Notes under the pieces: generated by a model | Database searches by the model: none | Told to the model about the DNA's origin: nothing | Seen by the model: the letters and a program-made list of their open reading frames with translations, nothing else | Source: Ustilago trichophora | Lineage: Eukaryota > Basidiomycota > Ustilaginomycetes > Ustilaginales > Ustilaginaceae | Reading direction: 5' to 3' | Length of the DNA stretch: 64,000 nucleotides | Assembly (NCBI GenBank): GCA_900323505.1 | Contig: OOIN01000040.1 | Coordinates: forward strand, 393,655 to 457,654 | Shown: positions 19,404 to 29,647 of the stretch, piece after piece | Position numbering within the stretch: the stretch's first letter is position 1 | Layout: every line of letters starts with the position of its first letter | Position numbers and translations under genes: made by a program

Positions 19404-22370
19404 ATGGCGGACGGCGGAGGCGGCGGAGGTGGAGGTGGGTTCTTTGGCGGCGGCGGTGGGTTCGATGGTGGCGCTGCTGCTGCTGCTGCTGCTGCTGCCT
19501 CGGCTGCCGCTGCTTCTGGACATCACCACCATCATCACCACACTGGGAACAGTCACTATCGAAACCATTCTCGCCGAAACCATTGCAGTCCAGCAAACGA
19601 ATCAGGACCCATCTACCAACCACCTTCTCAACCACCTCCTCGTACGCAAAGCTCAGCACCGATGAGACCCAATGCTTCCTCATCCAATTCACCACCATCA
19701 AATCAGCCGGGGAGCCGAGTCGGCAATCGTGACACATCCGGACACGAAGAGGCACAGTGGTCGCTCAAGGACATTTACTGGCAGGGGAGGGAGTGCAAGA
19801 TCATCACCCAGAACCAGAATGGGCCGTGTTCGCTCATCGCCCTTTGCAACATTCTGCTCCTACGAGGAGAGCTAGAGATCACTCCTCCAGATCGGCCCGT
19901 GGTCAGCTACTCTTACCTCTCGCAGCTGATTGCAGAGCATCTCCTCACCAAAGCCACCACTGGAGGAGAGGGCGAAGGGCTAGAGGCTGCGCTCAGCACA
20001 CTACCTCGAACGCAGTATGGACTGGATGTCGACGTAGGCTTTGACTCGATCACTTCCTTTGCCGCCTCTACAGGATCGGATGGAGGCGCGGGAGAGTTGG
20101 CGCTGTTTAGATTGTGCGGTGTTCAACTTGTACACGGATGGCTACCCGATCCAGCGGATGTCGAGACGCATCAAGCAGTCCAAGCAGCTGGAAGCTACAA
20201 CAAAGCTACCGACATTGTCGTTCGCGGTGACGAAGTGGCAGATGGCGCCGTGGTGCGTGATCGAGGAGTCGGCGCTCTGGCAGCAAGACTCGCCAGCGAG
20301 TCCTCGCCCTCCAACGGCAAGCAACCCGAACCTCAAGCCTGGACCGACGAACAGCGCACCACCGTCCGTCAAGCACTCGCGTTGCAGTCTTTCCTCGACA
20401 CTCAATCCACGCAACTCACCTACCATGGCCTCTTTGTCCTCGCTCAGGAGCTACCGGCGGGTCAGCCGGTAGCGCTCTTCCGCAACTCTCATCTGTCGGT
20501 GCTCTACAGAAGATTGCCGCACCAAGGTGTTGACGAGGATGCAGCTCCACCGACACTGTTCACGCTGGCTACCGACTCGAGCTTCTTGATGGAGGACGAG
20601 ATTGTCTGGGAGAGCCTGGTGGATGTAGACGGCGCGAGCAGCGAGTTTTACGATGGCAAGTTCCACAAGTCGACGATGCGTCAAGGAGATTACGTCGGAA
20701 GGGATGCCGGTGGGTTGGACGGAGAAGGTGGAGCGGGGTTTCAGCAAAACCAAGACGCCGACTATGCGCTGGCAATGCAGATCTACCAGAATGACCAGGA
20801 TCGACTGGAGAGGCACCAGCGGAGGAGGAACAGAAGGTCGCAGAGTGGAACTCAAGCTGGATCGAGACAAGGACAATATCCTATGCAATCGTATGGACTG
20901 GCCGGGACCAGTTCGCAGCCGGTGTTTGAGACTCCAAAGGAAGTCTTTACCACCATGCGATACGAAGCAGAGGCGAGCAAGCAAGACGGGGGGGATGCAC
21001 TGGTCGTGTCGAGCTTGATTCCGGCCAGACTGCGTGGGGAGCACGAGGAGCTGTTGGGTAAACTGCAAGGATTATCAATTGGGCAGACGGATGCAAGCAA
21101 CACGGCCGTACCCGCCCCTCAGTCTACCAACCCTTTCCTCAGTGCTGCTGACAATGTTTCAGTCGGAGGTCTAGCTCCGGCGCCCATTTCAACAAACCCA
21201 TTCCTCAACACTGCTTCCACCACCGCCAACGCACCGCATCGACTGTACAAGCACATTCCACTGCTGACACAGCACTTGGAGCGCCTCAAGACTTCAGCAG
21301 GTGCCATGTGCCGGGCCTATTCGAGGGTCTGGTCGATGCCGGTGCTCGAGCAGGAAAGGTCGCTCGATCCGGAGCGTATCCTAGATGCCATCGAGTCGAG
21401 TCTGGCATCGTCTACAGATGCCACCGCCCCAGGACAGGTCAAGGGCATCAGAGTGGCAATCGGCAAGGATGGCTTGATCCGCGTCACGCATCGCAACATC
21501 ACTCCATTCCCCAGCACACTCGAAGATGGTCCCGAAATCGCCCAACTGCCCAGTGTGCGACTCGATTATATGCCCACACGCGTTCGTACGATGGACCTGG
21601 AGCCGCTAGTGTTCAACAAGACCGATGCACGTGGCTTCTACGAGGCAGCCAAACAGCGAGTGGGGGCAGATCCAAGCGTGCTCAGCGGCGTCCGCGACAC
21701 GGATCGCAGATGCTTCGATGTCATTCTCTGGAACGACGAGCAGATGGACACGCTCGAAGGCCCCAGTGCTGCATCTCAGTCGACAAGGCTCGTGACGGAG
21801 ACAAGTCTGGCCAACGTGGTGCTGGAGCTTTTGCCACCTGATGGAGGCAAGTCGCGCTTTGTCACACCACGCACTTCGACAGGTATGCTGGACGGACTGC
21901 TGCGTCACTGGATGGTCAGCAAGGGTATCGTTGAGGAAGAAGACGTCCAAGTGGATTACTTGATGCATCGAGTGAGGGAAGGATCGGCCTACATCTGGCT
22001 CTGCAACTCGCTGCGCGGCGTTTGGAGGGTGGAGCTTGTTGATCCGCCTCACTATGGCGATCCCAACGCAACAGCCGCAGCAGCAAGAGCTGGAGGAAAA
22101 CCGGTGAAGAAAACAAGATTCTCTTCCTTGATCAAGAACCCTTCTCGCACCAACTCTAGCGCCGGCCCATCTGCTTCTGCACCTGCACCCGCTTCCGCAT
22201 CCGCGATCAACAACATCGCCGCTCCACAGCAAGTAGAAAGTCGCACAGAAGCAGTCCACCAAGAGGTGGCAGATGATCTGTACGGTCACAAACAGGGAGA
22301 TTCTTCCAAGCTTAAAGGCAAAAAGAAAAAGGCAAAGGATGGGAAGGACAAGGATTGCATCATCATGTGA
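19404..22370 (+). CDS. MINDY deubiquitinase fused to a class-IV aminotransferase (aminodeoxychorismate-lyase-like) domain, with CaaX box
   Basis: The 988-residue product opens with poly-Gly, poly-Ala and poly-His tracts. A MINDY cysteine-protease domain (about 115-430) follows. It has the QNGPCSLIALCN nucleophile loop (Cys142), FRNSHLSVLYRR with the catalytic His363, and TDSSFLMEDEIVWESL; this family trims K48-linked ubiquitin chains. A ubiquitin-binding MIU-like helix (DADYALAMQIYQNDQDR) lies near 453-470. From about 507 to 880 a class-IV PLP-enzyme pattern appears in order: FTTMRYE, HLERLKTSA, NKTDARGFYEAA with candidate PLP lysine Lys739, DVILWND, TETSLANVVLE, TPRTSTGMLDGLLR and NSLRGVW. 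This is how 4-amino-4-deoxychorismate lyases (PABA step of folate synthesis) look. An insert in it carries two STNPFL motifs. The tail is basic and ends in CIIM, a prenylation signal. The first in-frame ATG is 19404. No stop or splice signal separates the domains. Confidence 0.85.
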   Translation: MADGGGGGGGGGFFGGGGGFDGGAAAAAAAAASAAAASGHHHHHHHTGNSHYRNHSRRNHCSPANESGPIYQPPSQPPPRTQSSAPMRPNASSSNSPPSNQPGSRVGNRDTSGHEEAQWSLKDIYWQGRECKIITQNQNGPCSLIALCNILLLRGELEITPPDRPVVSYSYLSQLIAEHLLTKATTGGEGEGLEAALSTLPRTQYGLDVDVGFDSITSFAASTGSDGGAGELALFRLCGVQLVHGWLPDPADVETHQAVQAAGSYNKATDIVVRGDEVADGAVVRDRGVGALAARLASESSPSNGKQPEPQAWTDEQRTTVRQALALQSFLDTQSTQLTYHGLFVLAQELPAGQPVALFRNSHLSVLYRRLPHQGVDEDAAPPTLFTLATDSSFLMEDEIVWESLVDVDGASSEFYDGKFHKSTMRQGDYVGRDAGGLDGEGGAGFQQNQDADYALAMQIYQNDQDRLERHQRRRNRRSQSGTQAGSRQGQYPMQSYGLAGTSSQPVFETPKEVFTTMRYEAEASKQDGGDALVVSSLIPARLRGEHEELLGKLQGLSIGQTDASNTAVPAPQSTNPFLSAADNVSVGGLAPAPISTNPFLNTASTTANAPHRLYKHIPLLTQHLERLKTSAGAMCRAYSRVWSMPVLEQERSLDPERILDAIESSLASSTDATAPGQVKGIRVAIGKDGLIRVTHRNITPFPSTLEDGPEIAQLPSVRLDYMPTRVRTMDLEPLVFNKTDARGFYEAAKQRVGADPSVLSGVRDTDRRCFDVILWNDEQMDTLEGPSAASQSTRLVTETSLANVVLELLPPDGGKSRFVTPRTSTGMLDGLLRHWMVSKGIVEEEDVQVDYLMHRVREGSAYIWLCNSLRGVWRVELVDPPHYGDPNATAAAARAGGKPVKKTRFSSLIKNPSRTNSSAGPSASAPAPASASAINNIAAPQQVESRTEAVHQEVADDLYGHKQGDSSKLKGKKKKAKDGKDKDCIIM

Positions 22371-23296
22371 TGCTGCTCCTCCCATGGTTTGTAGATGAGG
22401 TGAGATGGCTACTGCGTATGCGTAAAAGTTTAATCTTGTAATTTTTTCCAACTGTGCGGTCCTTCGGTCGTGCTTTGCCTCCGAGATGGATGTGATACCT
22501 TTGCGCTCTGATGTGTTCGGGTGTGACAGAGCTTAATGTTGTAGTGTGAAGTTCAAGATGAAGACGGAGCGCCATGAGGCTTGTTTTTGTTTTTTGTCTA
22601 GGCGTTCTGATGGACCCTGCATGGTTCAGAGACCGGATTTCGGGAAAAAGTCTTCTTTTCTTTTCGTTTTACGCCGCACCGAAGAGGCGCAGATTTAAAG
22701 TTTGACAGCAGAGAGCCAGTTTATCGCGTAAAGTGCAGATATAACGATCGTGACGAAGATCTTTCTTTCTCTTCTATGAAAGCACGGTAGTGGCTGCATG
22801 AGTGTCCCGCTTTCTTCTCTCTTTCATCACATTGAACTGGATTTCGACTTTCCTTTCCCACCTCTTGCGCTGGTCGCGACGCTGGTGTGACATTCTTCAA
22901 GGTTCAACATTCAAGGCTTCTCGCTGCTGCGCTTCACATGCATCGCATCGCATCGCTTAGGCTGAGGTTCGGGGAACCGACTCTTCTTCCGCACAACAAC
23001 AAAGCTTTTTGGCCCTCTGGAGACGCATCATACATGAATGTCTATAAGAACAAGACAGCTGGAACGGTTCAGATCGCATCATGATTATCGTTACTTCTCT
23101 GTAGAGTTTATAATTTGCTTCATCTTTCGCTTCGACAGCTACAGCCATAGAACGACATCTTACATCGACAACACCTTCATCTCGACTTGGTAGCCGATCA
23201 CATACATCTCCCACACATCCGCAAAAATCTTCACGCCATTATTGCCGCTCGAGCGGCCGCTCCGCGAAGTAATCACCCTTCCCAAGCTTCTTCACC
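22371..23296. other. Intergenic region upstream of the RNA-dependent RNA polymerase gene
   Basis: It contains the 3' flank of the MINDY fusion and the promoter/5' leader of the polymerase gene. Pyrimidine-rich stretches (about 22760-22860) are present. No gene is supported. Confidence 0.5.
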
Positions 23297-26200
23297 ATGG
23301 AAGTCCTCGTTCAACAGATAGATTCCTGGGTAACCGAAGAAGATCTCTACAAAGGCGTCGCTCTCGCCCTTCACTCCCCTCCCGTCCGCCTACCCGGTCA
23401 AGGACTTACCAATTTCCGCCTGCTCCTCCCCAAAACTGCCCGTAACCGCCACAAGGGCCACGCATTCTTGACCATCGCCGAAACTTCAACCGCATCAGCT
23501 TTCTTACAGTGCTACACGGGCAAAAGGGGTCGAGCGCTCAACATTGTTCGTGATGGGAGGTACAACACGTTGAAGATGATCCCGAACGGGTTTGGACATG
23601 AAGGGGTGATTCATGATCTGCTGTATCATCCGTATGAGGATTGGGAGACGAGGCAAAGCAGGTTGAGGGGAGAATTGGATGCGCAAGGTGGGAGCGGGAC
23701 GAACGGTTCTGCTGGGGAGGATGAAACGATGAGGGTTGGTGGGGCGGCGCTTAGTCCAATCCCTCCAGACATTGCGCAGAGGAACAACCTCGTGCGGACA
23801 AAGACGGCCGGCGACAAGGGCAGAAAACGGGTAGAGCCGGTACGCAGTGATGGTGCGTGGTGGACCATCGAGTTTGGAGTAATCTGCGAGAATGGCGATT
23901 TCTCGATTGAAGACCACGACTCTCCCCACGTTCCTCTACCTTCTGGTTTCGACGTCAAGAGTCAAACTCTCTACTTTGGCGACAAGGACAACTCGATCCG
24001 TATCCTCTTCAACAATATTGTCAGTTGGTCCATCAACCACAACCATAACGCTCTCCTCTTCGAACTTGAAGATCCCGCTACGTTCATTCGTCAAGGTCGC
24101 AACAGTTCCATCTTTGATTTCATCAACCACACCGATCGGGAAATACTGATTCGCCATCGTCATCGCTACCGCATAGCCCACATCGGCTGTCATTTCCGAG
24201 TCTCTTTCGTCACTCCTCGCGATCTCGACTGGTTCTGTTTGGAAGCTAGGCCTTTCCTAAAAAGAGCCGGCAATCCGAGGAGAGATCCGAGGAACATTGT
24301 TAGGAGGAACTTGATCGATCCCGACTTTTTCGAGGCTGCCGGTCAGTTTTGTGCCAATATCGACATCAGGGTGGCTTATCAGTTCGATAAGCTTCTCCGG
24401 AATGGGTTATACTCGCCCACGGTGCTGGAGATCCTCAAGTCGAATACGAGACGCTTGATCAAGTGCTACAGTGCCGAGTTTGCCGCGCGCGTGCTGGAGA
24501 GCCTAGCGACCACTTCGCGGCAGGTGCAGGTGCGTGATAGGAGTACAAAGTGCCTACTGGGCAAGGGCAAGCTGCAGCAGCGGATCGAGGTTGAGGAACA
24601 ACGATTACGACGGCAAGATGCGATGGAGACTGACCCGCTGGACAACGCGCAGATGGTCTCTCCTGCCACTGCACAGGTCTACCACGTTACGATTACGCCA
24701 ACGAGAGTGCTGCTCGAAGGACCGTTTATGGATGCCTCGAATCGGGTGCTGCGTCTGTTCCCCGAATTCGGCAGCCACTTTATCCGCGTTGCTTTTGCAG
24801 ATGAGGATGGCGACCGGTTCCCCGTCTCTCGTCACGATTTGAATGGGATCGATAGTGAATCGTTTGTAAGGGAACGCATTGGTGATCCGCTCAAGTACGG
24901 TATCGCTATTGCAGGGCGAAAGTTTGAAGCGCTCGCTTGGTCCGGTTCGGGGTTGGGCAGCCATCACTGCTGGTTTGTCACTGCATTCACGGATAAAGAG
25001 GGTAAACTTTGGGATGCTGAGCGTATCCGTCAGTCTCTGGGCAATTTTCGACAGGTGGAATCGCAACCTGCTCGGTTTGGCGCTCGTCTCTCCCAGGCGT
25101 TCAGTGCCACCTCGTCGACCATCAAGATCAGCGATGACTGGATCAAAATCGTCGATGACGAGTACAGCGAGGCCCAGATACCTGGTGCGAATGGCAAACG
25201 GTACCTGCTCACCGATGGAGTAGGCGAGATCAGCCGACCGCTGCTCAACGACATTTGGCGCGAACTGTGCATGGTCAAAAACATGCGACGAGAGTGGCAG
25301 CTTTCGCAGGAGAATTCAGCGCGCATTCCAAGTGCAATCCAGTTCCGTTGCGGTGGTGCAAAAGGTGTACTCTGCGTAAACCCAAGGTTGAAGGGCAAGG
25401 TGATGAAGATTCGACATAGCATGATCAAGTTCTCCGCTCCAAAGCATCGAGATTTGGAGGTTGCAGCTACGTCCTTCTCACCACTCCCGGCAAGACTCAA
25501 TCGGCCGCTGATCAACGCACTTGAAGACCTCGGTGTACAGGCAGAGGTGTTTCTGTCGCTACAAAACAAGGCGGTGGAAAGCACGCAGTTGGCACGCAAA
25601 GATTTCAAACGGGCATCGCAGCTGATGGGATCCTTTGCGCTTAGTGACACGGCAGAGGTGCATAAGCTGTTTCGAAGGTTAGATAGCTTAGTCGGGGTGA
25701 CACCGGATAAGCTGGACGAAGAAGGGATTTTGAATCGGCTGTGTACGATCGTGATCGCTGCTGCTTTAGGAGATTTGAAGCGCAAAGCGAGGATTCCGGT
25801 TCAAGGGTGCACGTTGATCGGTGTCGTGGATGAGTTTGGATTCTTAGGAAAGGGTGAGATCTTTGCCCAGGTCAACGATCAATCGGATGGATCCTTCAGA
25901 GTTCTCCAAGGTCGAGTAATGATCGGACGCAGTCCCACCATCCACCCAGGCGACGTTCGCGTCGTAACCGCTGTCGTACCACCTCCCACACACCCTTTAC
26001 GACAACTGCGCAACGTCGTCGTCTTTAGCAAAGTGCCCGTCGGCCGTCCCCTCCAATCCATCCTCAGCGGAGGAGACTTGGACGGTGACGAATATCTCGT
26101 CTGCGAAGACGAGAGGCTGTTTCCCAAACGAACTGAATCACCAGGACAGTACAAAAACGTTCCGCCTCGATCACTCGCTCGACCATGCACGTTTGAAGAC

Positions 26201-27312
26201 TTGGCGGACTTCTTTGTCGACTATGTGATCAACGATCAGGTGGGATTGGTGTCTACTTTTCATCTGCATATTGCCGATAAGAGCGAGTTGCATTCGATGG
26301 ATCCAGACTGTGTCAAGCTGGCACAGCTGCATGCCAAGGCGGTGGATTATAGAAAGACGGGTCAGGCGGTACATAGAAAGGATGTTCCGATGCCTCCGTT
26401 TGGTTCGCCTCGACCAGACTTTTTGGCTCAACGACCCGCTGGTCCGGGAATCTATCCTAGCACGAGGGCGTTGGGCAGGCTGTTCAGGGCCATCCCAGAA
26501 CAACATACGGATACGCCCTACGGCAGCACCCCTTCATGGGCCCGCGGAGAGGGAAAAGCCTCTGCACTGTCCTCGATTCTCAAACAACCCGGCAAATCGG
26601 CTGACATTCTCTCCATCTTGACGATCTTGGCGCAAAAATACCCGCAAATCATGCCAGAGGGTCTACGTCTCGTCCAGATGCAAGCGCATTTCCGACCTTT
26701 ACTCTCGTCCTTTGTCTACCACTTGAGCCGGCTGGCGGCGTGGATCCCAGAGAGTCGGACAGAAACGGAATGGCTGAGCGAGGAGGAAATCCTCGTGGGA
26801 ACCCAAGTTATGGCTACCAAAGCTAAACAGCTCAAGCGAAGGCAAGAGAGGCTGACGGCGAGTACTGCCGAGTTGTTCCCGATCCTGCGGGCGCAGTTGC
26901 GTCTCATTGCGGGAGATGAAACTGTGGAGAGTTCGACGATCGCGGCCGAGAAAGGGGTGGATAGTGGGAAGAAGGCGAATAACAAGGGCAAAAGGGTGGC
27001 AGGAAAAGAACCGCCGGAAGTGATGCACTTTACAGGGTATGCACAGGTGGTTCAGCCTCCTCTGGTCAAGCCGAGGGCCAAAATCGTTGTGGTAGATGGC
27101 GAGAGGGTGGTGTTGAGGGAGAGACCGGATAGTACGCCTTCGCCGTGGTCGGATGACGAAGGTGGATTTGATCTCAACGAGCATCTGAAGCATCTCTCGA
27201 TGAAGTATGCGATGAACGAATCTGTCGAACGTAATGACTTGGCTTCGACTTCGAACTCTACCTCTTCTTCTTTGCGCAATACTGCAAACAACAAGAAGCA
27301 ACAAAACCAGCC

Positions 27313-27357
<45 letters not shown>

Positions 27358-27688
27358 TGGTAAAGCCAAACCTAATGGATCGAATAAAGAACAGCAGCAA
27401 AAGGGCAAGAATCGAGCAGTAGCAACCACAGATCCGGAACTGTACCAACTACTGCACGATTCTGACGACGATTTCGACTACGATTGGCACTACTCGGGTC
27501 GGATGAGCGAGGAAGAGCTTGGACGGCGGAAACGACGTAAAGAGCTGCGGTATCTGTACTCGGCATGCTATCTGGGTGCTTCCGAGCCCACTACGAGGCA
27601 TTTTGGAGGCAACACGTTTGCAGTCATTGCGCTAGGATGCCTGTTGGAGGTGATTGAGGATCATCTGAGTCATGGGAGGCTGTTTTGA
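23297..27688 (+). CDS. RNA-dependent RNA polymerase (RNA silencing)
   Basis: The 1463-residue product belongs to the eukaryotic RdRP family that copies single-stranded RNA into double-stranded RNA for Dicer in quelling, heterochromatin or small-RNA pathways. The catalytic signature GGDLDGDEYLV is intact (Asp927, Asp929, Asp931), preceded by the conserved stretches YLLTDGVGEIS, FRCGGAKGVL and VVFSKVPVGRPLQSILSGG. The N-terminal ~130 residues look like a divergent RRM-type RNA-binding region. The C-terminal region holds a low-complexity Asn-Gly repeat (27314-27355) and then a conserved-looking acidic/Trp segment and helices to the end. The frame is uninterrupted, the ATG is in good context (CACCATGG), and all catalytic residues are present, so the gene appears functional. 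The DLDGD form is that of the RDR-alpha-like clade rather than the DFDGD form. Confidence 0.93.
27314..27355 (+). repeat. In-frame (AACGGC)7 microsatellite, Asn-Gly repeat
   Basis: Seven hexamer units encode an Asn-Gly run in the linker near the C-terminus of the RNA-dependent RNA polymerase. The unit length keeps the frame, so copy number can vary without breaking the gene. Confidence 0.9.
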
Positions 27689-28224
27689 TGCGTGTAAAGG
27701 TTGGCGCCGAGTACGCTCACATTCTGCTCGATTTTACACTTTGCTTAATGTTTCTGTGAATGTAATGCTGCAAGTATCTAAAAACTTGGAGAGTTGCAGA
27801 TTGATATGCTGTATGGTATGTACAGTTAAGGTGTGATGGAAGAGTGAAGGTTGAGGGGGACATAAGGCGATATGGATAGGAGGAGCAAAAAGGTGTAAAG
27901 TGTGAGAGCGGACAAGGTTACACTTTTGAAATTTGCGCAAAAAATCAAGGCGCAGCGAGATACGCAGCAGCGAGTGGAGCAAAGGGCAAGAAATAAAAAA
28001 AAGGTGTCTGTGCGGAGAAGCGGTGGAAAGTGCTCGAAAGCTTTGAATTCTTCCAGCGAACCCTTTCTTCTCATAGAGTCGAGTCGCGCACGGTTATTAG
28101 ACCACACTATTCGCTCTTTCCTTCTCCTTTTCTTCCACCATCCACACACCAATAACCCTTCGTTAGCAGCAGCAGTAGCGGAAGCAACAGCAGTCGCATC
28201 TCTTCAGCATCGATACAATTCACC
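27689..28224. other. Intergenic region upstream of cyclophilin-40
   Basis: The 3' flank of the polymerase gene and the promoter/5' leader of the cyclophilin gene, the latter with a pyrimidine-rich tract near 28110-28140. No gene is supported. Confidence 0.5.
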
Positions 28225-29448
28225 ATGTCGTCCTCCACCACCAACGCCGCGATCACATCGGGCAACCCCCTCGTCTATCTCGACATTTCCTTTGCCAACC
28301 AGCCGACGCCTACTCGTACCGGAGCAAACCGAATCGTTCTCGAGCTCTACAAGCATCTCGTCCCCAAAACTGCCGAGAATTTCCGTTACCTATGCAGTAA
28401 CAATCCCGACAATCGTACCGCTTCCACCGGGCAACCTCTTTGCTTTTCTGGATCCATCTTTCACCGTGTCATTCCAAAGTTTATGATCCAAGGAGGTGAT
28501 TTCACACGCGGTGACGGTACCGGTGGCGAGAGCATCTATGGGGACAAGTTTGAAGATGAAGATCTAACGGGCAAGCATGATAGGCCGTTTTTGTTGAGTA
28601 TGGCAAATGCGGGTCCGGCGACGAACGGCAGTCAGTTTTTCATCACTACCGTTCCCACGCCTCATTTGGATGGGAAGCATGTCGTGTTTGGAAGGGTAGT
28701 AAAGGGTAAACATGTGGTTAGGAGGATTGAGAATTGCGAAACTGAGAGCAACGATCGGCCCGTCAACGAGGTCAAGATTGAGAGCTGTGGAGAACTCGAC
28801 CCCGACTCGGAGGACGTCAAGAGTGGAACCTTTGGAATTGAAGCCGATGCAAGTGGAGACAGGTACGAAGAATTCCCCGAGGATCAAGATGAAAAACTCG
28901 AAACCGACCTCTCTGCCACTTTAAAGATCGCCGAAGATCTCAAGAGCATTGCCAACAGTTTGTTTTCCAAATCCGACTTCCCTTCCGCTCTTGAGAAATA
29001 CCTCAAGTCTTTGCGCTATCTTCAACTTCACCCCGTTCTACCTGACGATACTCCTGCCGACCTCACCACCAAATGGAACGCCTTGAAGACCTCGATCCAG
29101 CTCAACTCTGCGCTTGCCGCATTGAAAACCAACCCTGCCCAGCCAAAAGTAACCGTGGCACAGACAACAGCGGTGATTCAAAACCTCTCCAACACGAGAC
29201 AATCTTGGGAAGGATCTACACCGCAAGACGAGAAAAAGCTTAAGGCGGACCTCGCCAAAGCGTTTTACAGAAGAGCGCTTGGTTATGTCGCCCAGAAGGA
29301 TGAGGAAAGAGCAGAGACGGATTTGAAGAGAGCAGAAGAGTTGATGCCCGGAGATGCAGGAGTTAGGAAGGAACAATTGGCGTTGAGTAAGAGAAAAGAG
29401 GCTAGGGTTAAGGCTCAGAGAGCCGCGTATAGTAAGATGTTTTCTTAG
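28225..29448 (+). CDS. CPR6: Cyclophilin-40, peptidyl-prolyl cis-trans isomerase D
   Basis: The 407-residue product is an Hsp90 co-chaperone with prolyl isomerase activity in cytosol and nucleus. The cyclophilin domain covers about residues 17-190, with the active-site stretch [20 protein letters not shown] and [17 protein letters not shown]. The residue that binds cyclosporin in CypA (Trp) is His here, in [12 protein letters not shown], as in Cyp40 proteins. The C-terminal half (about 230-400) forms three TPR-like helix pairs with the basic residues expected for binding the Hsp90 MEEVD tail (for example [22 protein letters not shown]). Length and order match the family. The ATG lies in CACCATGTC. 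The gene converges on RQC1. Confidence 0.95.
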   Translation: MSSSTTNAAITSGNPLVYLDISFANQPTPTRTGANRIVLELYKHLVPKTAENFRYLCSNNPDNRTASTGQPLCFSGSIFHRVIPKFMIQGGDFTRGDGTGGESIYGDKFEDEDLTGKHDRPFLLSMANAGPATNGSQFFITTVPTPHLDGKHVVFGRVVKGKHVVRRIENCETESNDRPVNEVKIESCGELDPDSEDVKSGTFGIEADASGDRYEEFPEDQDEKLETDLSATLKIAEDLKSIANSLFSKSDFPSALEKYLKSLRYLQLHPVLPDDTPADLTTKWNALKTSIQLNSALAALKTNPAQPKVTVAQTTAVIQNLSNTRQSWEGSTPQDEKKLKADLAKAFYRRALGYVAQKDEERAETDLKRAEELMPGDAGVRKEQLALSKRKEARVKAQRAAYSKMFS

Positions 29449-29647
29449 AGAACTTAGATCAGCTTTGGTGGTGTACAAGGCGAATCACGTTGTTTAGGGA
29501 AAAAAAAAAATTGAAATGAAACTGTCTGATCATGGTCATGTTAAACTCGAGGAAAAAAGGGAGAGAGAGAGAGAGAGGGTTGTGTGTGCATGGATGTGGA
29601 TGTGAAGAATTGTATGCGATTGACGGTGTTTTGCAATGAGTACGATA

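Noticed and set aside
21606..22451. 281-codon minus-strand frame
   Set aside because: It overlaps the conserved aminotransferase motifs on the plus strand and shows no family features.
25030..25785. 251-codon minus-strand frame
   Set aside because: It lies wholly within the conserved catalytic part of the RNA-dependent RNA polymerase.
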